From a virus: 44,762 nt of DNA. The stretch lies in the IMG/VR virus record IMGVR_UViG_3300021960_000148, positions 1 to 44,762 of that record. One strand, given 5' to 3'. The position numbers were made by a program, and so were the translations under genes. Under the pieces are notes generated by a model. It saw nothing but the letters and a program-made list of their open reading frames with translations. It made no database searches and was not told the DNA's origin. This document shows, piece after piece, positions 1 to 7,266 of the stretch; position 1 is the stretch's first letter, and each line of letters begins with the position of its first letter.

Positions 1-14
1 ATCAGGAGATCAAG

Positions 15-1394
15 ATGGAAAATCAAAACATCGACTTGGAAGCTTTTGCAAAGAAGGTAGCTGAAGATACAGCTGCTAAGATTGCTATGAAGCAAGCCGA
101 GCAAAAAGCAGCTGATGAAGCAGAAGCAAAGGCAGTAGCCGACGCAGAAGTTGAAAAGGCACAGGCTGTTGAAGCCGAAGAAATCCGTGTTAAAACTGGC
201 GTACAAACTGGCGTTGAAGCCCTTATGGCAGACGTTGAAGCTAAGCTAGCTGAAAAAGACGCAAAAATGGACGAAGTACTTAAGCAGTACAAGTCTGAGT
301 TGGAAGAGAAAAGCGAAGAAATCACTAAAATGCGTGAGTCTAAGCGTGTATTCTCAGATCGTTCAGATGACTTAAACACTGTCTCTAAGTGGGGCAAAGA
401 GTTTATGAACGCACACCTTCTTGGTGTAATGACCGGTAAGGGCCTTGAAGGCACTGCATATGGTCGTGACATTATTGAAAAAGCCGGTGTAACTTATGCT
501 TCTGCACAGCCTAACATTGCTACTGAAGTATCTGGTCAAATCGAGAAAGAAATCATGCGTGAGTTGAAACTTGCACGTGCTTTCCGTGAAATTCAGATTA
601 ATTCACAAGCACAAGTATTGCCAATTCAGCAAGACACTGGTTTGGCTACCTTCCAAACTGGAGCTGCTACAGCTGGTAACTTGCAAACTCGCGGTGGGGC
701 TGCTCCATCTCCAGCACAGGTAACATTGAAAGCGTTCCGCTTGATCTCTACCACTCTTATGGATAACCATGTAGATGAAGAGATTCTTATCAATCTAATG
801 CCTATGCTAGTTGAGTCAGTAGCACGTTCACACGCTCGCGCAGTTGACGACGCTATCTTGAACCACGATGCAACAGGTTCTGACGACTTCAGTGGTTTGA
901 TTAAGACAGCTGGAAACAACATCTTTGATACTTCAGTATCCGCTGCAGCACTTGCAACTACTTCAGTAGATGCAGCTGACTTCTTGGGTGCTCGTAAGAT
1001 GATGGGTAAGTATGGTATGATGCCTGAAGAACTCGTGTATGTTATTTCACAGAAGCGTTACTACGATCTAATCGCAGATACTGCTTTTGCTGACATTACA
1101 GACGTAGGTTCTGATGTTGCTACTAAGCTCACTGGTCAAGTTGGTGCAATCTACGGAACTCCTGTAATTGTATCTGATAACTTTGGCGCAGAAGCTGATA
1201 ATGCTTGTGTTGGCCTTGCAGTCAACATTCGTAACTTTGCTATCCCACGCCTACGTGGTGTGAATGTAGAGCAAGACTACGAAGTAATGAACCAGCGTAA
1301 CGTTATCGTTGCTACTCAGTCACTTGGCTTTAACCAGCTAGTTGCTGACACTGCAACTGACGTATCAGTAGTTCGACTTAACGCAGTAGCGTAA
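15..1394 (+). CDS. Major capsid protein, HK97 fold, with N-terminal scaffold-like domain
   Basis: Builds the icosahedral head shell. The 459-aa product has two parts. Residues 1 to about 110 are Ala/Glu/Lys-rich and predicted coiled coil, like the delta (scaffolding) domain of HK97 gp5 that the maturation protease removes. The rest resembles an HK97-fold capsid protein, with an N-arm (KWGKEFMNAHLLG), an E-loop-like stretch (residues 190-250), and a C-terminal half with RSHARAVDDAILNHD, an SGLI segment and a GTPVIVSDN strand. The start is supported by AGGAGA eight bases upstream. It heads the connector and tail genes, as is normal. Cleavage near residues 107-115 is inferred from the end of the coiled coil, not seen. 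The protease gene is presumably upstream of the window. Confidence 0.9.
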   Translation: MENQNIDLEAFAKKVAEDTAAKIAMKQAEQKAADEAEAKAVADAEVEKAQAVEAEEIRVKTGVQTGVEALMADVEAKLAEKDAKMDEVLKQYKSELEEKSEEITKMRESKRVFSDRSDDLNTVSKWGKEFMNAHLLGVMTGKGLEGTAYGRDIIEKAGVTYASAQPNIATEVSGQIEKEIMRELKLARAFREIQINSQAQVLPIQQDTGLATFQTGAATAGNLQTRGGAAPSPAQVTLKAFRLISTTLMDNHVDEEILINLMPMLVESVARSHARAVDDAILNHDATGSDDFSGLIKTAGNNIFDTSVSAAALATTSVDAADFLGARKMMGKYGMMPEELVYVISQKRYYDLIADTAFADITDVGSDVATKLTGQVGAIYGTPVIVSDNFGAEADNACVGLAVNIRNFAIPRLRGVNVEQDYEVMNQRNVIVATQSLGFNQLVADTATDVSVVRLNAVA

Positions 1395-1414
1395 TAGCTA
1401 AGCTATAGAAACGA

Positions 1415-1441
1415 GGGGGAGTTCGTCTCCCCTAAGTTTTT
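1415..1441 (+). terminator. Intrinsic terminator after the capsid gene
   Basis: A G-rich arm (1416-1421) pairs with CTCCCC (1427-1432) around a TTCGT loop and is followed by AAGTTTTT. It lies 20 bases after the capsid stop codon. Because the connector gene follows directly without a clear promoter, it probably attenuates rather than ends transcription, which would leave capsid mRNA in excess. Confidence 0.75.
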
Positions 1442-1460
1442 ACTAATGGACTTATAGAAT

Positions 1461-2042
1461 ATGGCAGATTTAATTACAATAGATGATTATAAGACCGCTA
1501 GAGGAATTTCTTCTATAAAAGAAGATTTAAAACTTTCTCCGCTTATACCTTCTGTGAGTCAATTAGTAAAAACTTATTGTGGTAATAGTATATTAGACTA
1601 TTATTCAACCAATAAAGTAGAGACATTTAATATTGGGTGGAATACTCATGTAGTGCAGCTTACAGAAAGCCCCGTTAATACAATAGTTTCTGTAGAGAAA
1701 AGAGATTCCGTTTCAGAAAGTTACAGCACCGTGCCATCAACAGACTATTATCTAGACCAAGCGACGGATAGTGTACTATATGTAACGGGATCTACCTACA
1801 AAAACTGGCCTCTAGGGGCGGGAGCAATTAAAGTTACCTATACTGCAGGGTATTCAACTTGCCCCGCAGATTTAAGGTTAGCAGTAATAGATTTGATTAC
1901 TTACTACCTAAAAGAAGAGCACAGAGAAACAAGAACTTTAGGAGGAGCAAGCATTCAAAATCCTAGCTCTACCAGTTTAAATGATAATGTTGGTTTTCCA
2001 GACCATATTAAGCGAGTCTTAGACTTGTATAAAAACTTTTAA
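1461..2042 (+). CDS. Head-tail connector (gp6/gp15-like adaptor)
   Basis: 193 aa. It resembles the HK97 gp6 / SPP1 gp15 adaptor family that docks under the portal. An N-terminal helical part (MADLITIDDYKTARG, then PLIPSVSQLVKTYCGNSI) leads to a beta-rich centre with the typical WPLGAGAIKVTYTAGY strand and a C-terminal helix (LRLAVIDLITYYLKEEHRET). Position right after the capsid gene supports the call. The ribosome binding site is weak, so translation may depend on read-through from the capsid transcript. The stop TAA shares a base with the next start (TAATG). Confidence 0.75.
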   Translation: MADLITIDDYKTARGISSIKEDLKLSPLIPSVSQLVKTYCGNSILDYYSTNKVETFNIGWNTHVVQLTESPVNTIVSVEKRDSVSESYSTVPSTDYYLDQATDSVLYVTGSTYKNWPLGAGAIKVTYTAGYSTCPADLRLAVIDLITYYLKEEHRETRTLGGASIQNPSSTSLNDNVGFPDHIKRVLDLYKNF

Positions 2043-3454
2043 TGAGTAGTGCTAGCTTACTGGCTTTCCTAAATAGACTCGATAAAGAGATGGAAAGAGA
2101 TGTCGAGGATTATAGAACAGCAGTGGGAAACAGGAAGTATACTACTCTTACTCATAAAAACCATAAGATACGAGCAGCTGTAAATCTTTTAATTAATTTA
2201 AATAATACTGCAGACTTTGATAAACAAGGGAATCAACTTAAAGGAACAGATAATGCCTATATATCTCCTAAAGATCTTAACAAGCGAATAAAAGATTTAA
2301 CTGAACATCTCAGGACTATATTCTCTAACTATGCATCTACCAAGTCCGATGTACATTATAAAAAGATCCGAGCGGGATGTTCTGTTATCTTTGAAGTACA
2401 TATAAATAAAGACGGCGCTCTTAGACGTAACTATGGTCAAATACAAGTTTTGTATAGAGTAGCATTAAATGACTGGTATACGGACCTTTTAGAGGCCTTA
2501 GGAAGACCTCAGGGTTTAAGAAGAAAAAGCGGAAGCAGTAATAAGATACACACCATTTCTGCGGCAGGAGGTGTTTTTAACTTAACTCATGAAGGAGGAA
2601 GTAACGTATTGCATCAAATGAATGATGCCGTATATGGGGCCTTAGATGCCACATATGGTGATGCTAGCGATATGTCAAAGATAGATAGCGAGTTAAAAAG
2701 ATACCTAGATACTAAAGATTATAAAACATTTCTCGAAATCACAAAAAATGGTAGGCTCGGAAAAGTAGATGTAAGTATTTCTAGTGCTTTACTTAATGCT
2801 CAACAAGGCGCGGGAAAACTGGAACAAGGACTAGCTGCTAGGCTGCAGGTGGCGTTAAAAAATGCTATAGCAAAGTTAGATGTAACTAATTTGGACGGTT
2901 CAGATAGCTTAGAAACCTCTTATCGAAAAAAGTCGATAAAAGCAGTAACAGACCCTTTTAAAGCCATAAAAGGAGCAAAAGTAACAGTAGAAAATACTAA
3001 GATAGAGGAAAATACTAAACCTGCAAAGATATCAAGGACTTCTAAAGCAACTGCTGTATCAATGGGGTCCAAATCTTTAGGAAGAAAAAAACAAGTAAGA
3101 AAAAATAAAAGAAAATCTTCGCCTTCAAGGAGTACTATGAATGTTAAATTTTTAATAGGCATATTTAATCAGGAGCTTCCTACTACAGTAGCTAATAATA
3201 TGGGAAATCCAAGACTTAACTTTCAAACAGGAAGATTTTCTAGAAGTGTTACAGTTTTAGATATTGCACAAACAAGACAGGGTTTTCCAAGTGTAGGATA
3301 CACCTACCAAAAAAATCCTTATCAAGTTTTTGAAAATAGTAGTGGATCAAGGTTTTCTAGTACTGAAAGAGATCCTAGAGCTTTAGTAGATGTTTCTATT
3401 AGAGAGATTGCCGCAAAATACGGTATCGGAAGACTTTATACTAGGAGATTATAA
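2042..3454 (+). CDS. Virion structural protein, probable neck / head-closure component
   Basis: 470 aa, translationally coupled to the connector by a one-base overlap. I do not recognise residues 1-330, which are mainly helical and charged. A strongly basic linker (about residues 335-365, with RKKQVRKNKRKSS) separates them from a C-terminal domain of about 105 aa (VANNMGNPRLNFQTGRFSRS ... ERDPRALVDVSIREIA). That domain looks like an element seen in neck or tail-completion proteins of marine phages. By position it corresponds to the head-closure or tail-completion slot (HK97 gp7/gp10, lambda FII/Z). Family members in that slot are usually 100-200 aa, so the long N-terminal part is odd. Role is inferred from position; a minor capsid protein is an alternative. 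Confidence 0.5.
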   Translation: MSSASLLAFLNRLDKEMERDVEDYRTAVGNRKYTTLTHKNHKIRAAVNLLINLNNTADFDKQGNQLKGTDNAYISPKDLNKRIKDLTEHLRTIFSNYASTKSDVHYKKIRAGCSVIFEVHINKDGALRRNYGQIQVLYRVALNDWYTDLLEALGRPQGLRRKSGSSNKIHTISAAGGVFNLTHEGGSNVLHQMNDAVYGALDATYGDASDMSKIDSELKRYLDTKDYKTFLEITKNGRLGKVDVSISSALLNAQQGAGKLEQGLAARLQVALKNAIAKLDVTNLDGSDSLETSYRKKSIKAVTDPFKAIKGAKVTVENTKIEENTKPAKISRTSKATAVSMGSKSLGRKKQVRKNKRKSSPSRSTMNVKFLIGIFNQELPTTVANNMGNPRLNFQTGRFSRSVTVLDIAQTRQGFPSVGYTYQKNPYQVFENSSGSRFSSTERDPRALVDVSIREIAAKYGIGRLYTRRL

Positions 3455-3909
3455 TGGCTAATGAAAGAGTTTATACATCTCGCAGAGCAAACATAGTAAA
3501 TGCGTTAGTTGAACAATTTAAGGGTATAAATGGTTCCGGTAAAATGATTACGGATGTATCCGACAATGTTCATCCTTTTCTTAAGTTTTGGGATGAAATA
3601 GAGGATTTTCCGGCCCTACATATTAATGCAGGAAGCGAGTCTAGAGATTATCAAGCGGGCGGGTTTAAAGACAGGTTTCTTTCTTTAACTGTTAGATGTT
3701 ATGTAAACGAAGAAAATGCTCAAGACGCTCTAAACGCTCTAATGGAAGACGTAGAAACAGTAGTCGAAGAAAACTCAAGACTACAATATAGAGATAGACT
3801 AAGCGCTACTCACTATACACAACAAATCACGGTCGTTAGTATTGATACTGACGAAGGTGTACTAGAGCCTCTAGGCGTAGGTGAAATTGCTTTAGAGGTT
3901 CGATATTAG
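3454..3909 (+). CDS. Tail terminator / tail completion protein (gpU-like)
   Basis: 151 aa. It starts on a one-base overlap with the previous stop, with GGAG upstream. The alpha-beta pattern fits the lambda gpU / tail-terminator fold: an N-terminal helix (RRANIVNALVEQFKGI), a central strand ending in LSLTVRCYVNEEN, a helix (AQDALNALMEDVETVVEEN) and final strands closing with GVLEPLGVGEIALEVRY. The length is usual for the family. Such proteins cap the tube at its final length and mate with the neck; the place just before the tube gene agrees. Confidence 0.7.
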   Translation: MANERVYTSRRANIVNALVEQFKGINGSGKMITDVSDNVHPFLKFWDEIEDFPALHINAGSESRDYQAGGFKDRFLSLTVRCYVNEENAQDALNALMEDVETVVEENSRLQYRDRLSATHYTQQITVVSIDTDEGVLEPLGVGEIALEVRY

Positions 3910-3971
3910 AAAATACTTGCAAGAACAAACGTTCACGTTCAAGTCTTTTCAAGGAACATAGGAGAAAAACT

Positions 3972-5444
3972 ATGGCACAACAACTATATTTTAGTCGCGA
4001 CTCGAAGATGTTTATCGAGTTTAAAGGTTATGTTTGGGAGGTACCGGTCTTAGACGGGTTTAGTTTCTCTCAATCTACCAACTCAAGTGAGATTACTCTC
4101 GCAGAGATGGAATCCTCTACAGGTGCATCAAGGCGGGGACGAAAAGCATTTAACGATTCTTTATCTCCTGGTGAGTGGTCGTGCTCAACGTACGTACGAC
4201 CTTTTAAAGCCGCAGCAGGAAGCACTGTGGGCACTGCGGATTTATCCGCAAAAGTACACGCAGTAGAAGAACTACTATGGGCCTTAATGATGGGTGCAGA
4301 TGATTATACTAATGATCTTAGCACTAACGGAGTAAGTTTCTTTGAGAATTCAACTGCAATTCCTATCGCAGATACCGTCCAGGGAGAAACATATGAAATT
4401 GTAGCTGTGGGTACGACCGCTAACTGGACGGACATAGGAGCTAGTGCAGCTACCACTGGAATAATTTTTACCAAAACTGCTACTGCCGTTGTGAATACAG
4501 CAGCAGACGCAACTTGTAAGCGTATAGTAAATAAGCCAACAACTACTGAAAGCAGATTTTCTTTCCACGCTTCTAACTCGTCTACTTTTGAGCCTGCAAA
4601 CCTGTACTTTGTAATTGGTGATTCAGATCGTAAAGTTATGAAGCTAAAGGATATTACCGTTAATGAAGCTACTCTTGATTTTGATATCGATGGTATTGCT
4701 ACTATTAATTGGTCAGGAAACTCTAATGACGTAATTGATTTTGGAGCAAATACCTATACCGCAGCAGCGATTGAGAGTACCGGCAAAGCTATAGGAGACG
4801 TTCTTTTAGATAGCTCAGAAAACTTTAGACTATATGTCCATACAGCAGAAGGCGCTGTCACTCCTTATATCAATGAAGCTATTGATAGTACTGACAACTT
4901 TATTCGTAATCGTTTAACTCAGTTGACAATTACTACTACAGCTAATACTGTTAATTCTTCAAGTGTTGTCACAGCTTATGGAACTGCGGACCCAGACAAG
5001 GATGGAACTGAAGAACTAGAAACTAGTTATGACTTGACATTAACAGGCGGAAGTATTAGTATTTCAAATAACGTAACTTACATTACTCCAGAAGTTTTAG
5101 GTACTGTAAACGTACCTATTGGTCATGTTACAGGTACTCGTACAGTTTCAGGCTCTTTCACGTGTTATTTAACAAGTGACAGCAATAGTGATAAAGACTC
5201 TTCTGCTTTTTATGATGATTTAAGAAGTATTACCAATGTGGTAACAAACTCTTTGAATCTTACTTTTAAGGTCGGAGGAACTACTAGTACTGCACCACGT
5301 TTGGAAGTAAATATGCCTAACTGTCATATTGAAATTCCTACACACTCAATCGAAGATGTAATTTCACTAGAAAGTAACTTTAACGCACTTCCTAGCACAA
5401 TTGATAATACAGATGAAGTTACGGTTAAGTATCTCGCATCTTAA
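3972..5444 (+). CDS. Major tail tube protein (large, with inserted beta domain)
   Basis: 490 aa with AGGAGA upstream. The N-terminus (YFSRDSKMFIEFKGYVWEVP, then DGFSFSQS) and the C-terminus (LEVNMPNCHIEIPTHSIEDV and NALPSTI) match the general pattern of phage tube proteins, whose C-terminal strand forms the ring. Residues about 136-180 carry a separate motif (GETYEIVAVGTTANWTDIGA) that also occurs in the hub and giant fibre of this phage. It was probably inserted as a surface decoration domain. The protein is about twice the size of a minimal tube protein. It is followed at once by a strong terminator, in keeping with an abundant product. The next gene is a likely paralogue, so which one forms the main tube is not certain. 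Confidence 0.7.
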   Translation: MAQQLYFSRDSKMFIEFKGYVWEVPVLDGFSFSQSTNSSEITLAEMESSTGASRRGRKAFNDSLSPGEWSCSTYVRPFKAAAGSTVGTADLSAKVHAVEELLWALMMGADDYTNDLSTNGVSFFENSTAIPIADTVQGETYEIVAVGTTANWTDIGASAATTGIIFTKTATAVVNTAADATCKRIVNKPTTTESRFSFHASNSSTFEPANLYFVIGDSDRKVMKLKDITVNEATLDFDIDGIATINWSGNSNDVIDFGANTYTAAAIESTGKAIGDVLLDSSENFRLYVHTAEGAVTPYINEAIDSTDNFIRNRLTQLTITTTANTVNSSSVVTAYGTADPDKDGTEELETSYDLTLTGGSISISNNVTYITPEVLGTVNVPIGHVTGTRTVSGSFTCYLTSDSNSDKDSSAFYDDLRSITNVVTNSLNLTFKVGGTTSTAPRLEVNMPNCHIEIPTHSIEDVISLESNFNALPSTIDNTDEVTVKYLAS

Positions 5445-5462
5445 AATTATCTGATTTAGTTT

Positions 5463-5487
5463 AAAAGGGGCTTAGGCCCCTTTTTTA
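5463..5487 (+). terminator. Strong intrinsic terminator after the tube gene
   Basis: A perfect 9-bp stem (AAAAGGGGC / GCCCCTTTT) with a TTAG loop runs into six T residues. It ends the capsid-to-tube transcript 19 bases after the stop codon and directly precedes a promoter. Confidence 0.92.
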
Positions 5488-5509
5488 TTATACCTAGCAA
5501 AAATAGTTC

Positions 5510-5538
5510 TTGACTTTTATTCTCCTATGAACTATACT
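5510..5538 (+). promoter_or_regulatory. Sigma70-type promoter, late promoter copy 1
   Basis: TTGACT (5510-5515), a 17-base spacer and TATACT (5533-5538), preceded by AAAAATAGTTC. The same upstream block, spacing and an internal TCCTAT recur at 20703-20742. The likely start near 5545 gives a ~39-base leader containing a small hairpin (GAGAG 5555-5559 / CTCTC 5564-5568) and an AAAGAGA ribosome site. It should drive the second tube gene, the chaperones, the tape measure and the tip. Confidence 0.85.
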
Positions 5539-5583
5539 ATACATTAGTCAAAGTGAGAGCTACCTCTCTTAAAGAGAAAAAAT

Positions 5584-6471
5584 ATGCCAAGCTATAATTT
5601 TAAAAGAGAGTCCCAAGTATTTATAGTAAGCGGAGGGCTCAGGTATAAATTAGACGTACAGGACATATCTTTTAGTCAAACATTTAGTGAGCAAAGTTAT
5701 CCAGTTAAAACTCTTCACGCACAGAATGATGTATTTGAAGGTAGTATTATAAACAAAGCTAACGCCGCTACTTTTTCTTTTACTATACCGGCTATCACAG
5801 AGGCAGATTTTGAAATAGTAAGAGATAAATTATTAGATGCTGGCTCTTTTGACTTATATATTAAAACTTCAGCAGATACGTTTAAACTTGAAACCGCTGT
5901 AATTACAAATGGAAGTTTCGGAATTGAGAGATCTCGACCCCTGAGTATACAGATTCAAGGAGAAGCGTCAAAGCTTACTCGAGGAGCAGCTCTGGCAGGA
6001 ACACTTCAAAATAGAAGTGCTGCTATGTCTTATACAGTACCTAGAGTTTCTATAACTTTAAATAGTACTCTACTAGACGGTGTAACTAGTGTAGCTATGG
6101 AATTACAGAATGATATTTCATGGACGCCCTACACTACTGTACATAACGCTCTGACAGTTACAAATGCCTCAAATACTATGTATCCAAATGCATTTGTTCT
6201 TTCTAAAAAAATACTCTCCGGTTCGATTACTCAATATCTTACAGATGCTACTGTATCTAATACATTAGACTGGGATACAGACGCGAGTCTGACTATAAGT
6301 GCAGGAAATGGTCTGGCAAGCCCTAATTTTAGAGGTTTTTCATTTGGGCCAGCAACCTGTAGTTTTACTAATCGGGTTAATACTGGAACGGTATATACTC
6401 AAAACTATGACTGGAGAATGGTAGAAAATGTCTCTAGTTTAGCAACAAAACTTAATTATATAACTGACTGA
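5584..6471 (+). CDS. Second tail-tube-like protein (paralogue of the preceding tube protein)
   Basis: 295 aa. Its N-terminus (NFKRESQVFIVSGGLRYKLD, then DISFSQTFSEQSYP) parallels that of the 3972-5444 product (YFSRDSKMFIEFKG ... GFSFSQS). Its C-terminus ends with another tube-like beta region. The length is closer to a standard tube protein. It may form the distal tube, a tube-to-tip adaptor, or a minor tube ring. It is the first gene of the transcript from the 5510-5538 promoter and directly precedes the chaperone genes, where the main tube gene usually lies. Paralogy is judged by eye from short N-terminal motifs. Confidence 0.6.
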   Translation: MPSYNFKRESQVFIVSGGLRYKLDVQDISFSQTFSEQSYPVKTLHAQNDVFEGSIINKANAATFSFTIPAITEADFEIVRDKLLDAGSFDLYIKTSADTFKLETAVITNGSFGIERSRPLSIQIQGEASKLTRGAALAGTLQNRSAAMSYTVPRVSITLNSTLLDGVTSVAMELQNDISWTPYTTVHNALTVTNASNTMYPNAFVLSKKILSGSITQYLTDATVSNTLDWDTDASLTISAGNGLASPNFRGFSFGPATCSFTNRVNTGTVYTQNYDWRMVENVSSLATKLNYITD

Positions 6472-6485
6472 GGAGGTCAATATAA

Positions 6486-6938
6486 ATGGAACTAAAAAAA
6501 CTAATGGTGGATACAAAATCTATATGGATAGATTTCCCCGGACTAGAAAATTTTCAAATAGAAGTGTCAAACCTTTCTAGAAAAGAATTAACAGGTTTAA
6601 GAAAAAGATGTACTTCTAATAAGTTTGATCGTAAATCTAGACAGATTGTAGAAAATTTAGATGAGGACAAATTTGTTAAAGAGTTTGCAAAAGCAACTAT
6701 TCAAAACTGGAAAGGTCTTACAATTGCACACTTAGAGACTCTAATTCTTATTGATACAGATAATCAAGATCCTGCAGCTGAGGTAGACTACTCGGAAGAA
6801 AATGCAGAAATTCTTGTTACAAATTCAACTGAATTCGATACATGGCTCAATGAGGTAGTCTTTGATTTAGAAAACTTTCGTAGTAAAGGAAAAACAGAAA
6901 GCCCTAGAAAGGTTGGAAAAGCTATTTCAGAATCTTGA
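6486..6938 (+). CDS. Tail assembly chaperone, G-like
   Basis: 150 aa with AGGAGG a few bases upstream. Sits between tube and tape measure, the fixed place of lambda gpG-type chaperones that keep the tape measure soluble during tail assembly. The small acidic alpha-beta protein (MELKKLMVDTKSIWIDFPG ... LSRKELTGLRKRCTS) fits this class. Its 3' end overlaps the next open frame, the usual arrangement for a programmed frameshift producing a G-T fusion. Function rests mainly on context. Confidence 0.65.
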   Translation: MELKKLMVDTKSIWIDFPGLENFQIEVSNLSRKELTGLRKRCTSNKFDRKSRQIVENLDEDKFVKEFAKATIQNWKGLTIAHLETLILIDTDNQDPAAEVDYSEENAEILVTNSTEFDTWLNEVVFDLENFRSKGKTESPRKVGKAISES

Positions 6939-7266
6939 TACGGGTATGACTCGTGATAAATATTTCACGATGATGGAACAGTTAGATAAAGAACCTAAAG
7001 ACTCAGAAATTCCTCCCGATTGGGAGGATCTTCCAGATGAAATGGTATATGCAATAAATACCTTTAATACTTTAGGGGATAGAGTATACCCAGATATAGG
7101 CTTTGTAGGAAAAGACTATACTAATTTAAATACTTATATAGAAATTTACGGAATTGAGGATAGAGGGTTCTTCTTAGAAGTACTGCAGTTTCTTGATTCA
7201 AGAGCTATCAAAAAGTCCCAGGAACAACTTAAAAGGGAGCACGATAAGCTAAAGAGAAAAAAATAG
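6913..7266 (+). CDS. Tail assembly chaperone, T-like frameshift partner
   Basis: Up to 117 aa; the frame is open from 6871 (stop TAG at 6868-6870) and overlaps the G-like gene by 68 bases. Relative to that gene it is in the +1 (equivalently -2) frame. The listed start is a TTG without a ribosome site, and the ATG at 6946 also lacks one. Expression by frameshifting from the upstream gene, giving a ~260-aa fusion, therefore seems more likely than independent initiation. Candidate +1 slip sites are AAAA at 6891-6894 and AAAG at 6918-6921. The product is charged and helical with a Lys-rich C-terminus (REHDKLKRKK), as expected for a tape-measure-binding T domain. Confidence 0.6.
   Translation: MEKLFQNLDTGMTRDKYFTMMEQLDKEPKDSEIPPDWEDLPDEMVYAINTFNTLGDRVYPDIGFVGKDYTNLNTYIEIYGIEDRGFFLEVLQFLDSRAIKKSQEQLKREHDKLKRKK

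Noticed and set aside
3914-3948. Imperfect inverted repeat (ACTTG..GAAC / GTTCAAGT) before the tube gene
   Set aside because: The stem is short and bulged, and only a weak T-run follows; not convincing as terminator or operator.
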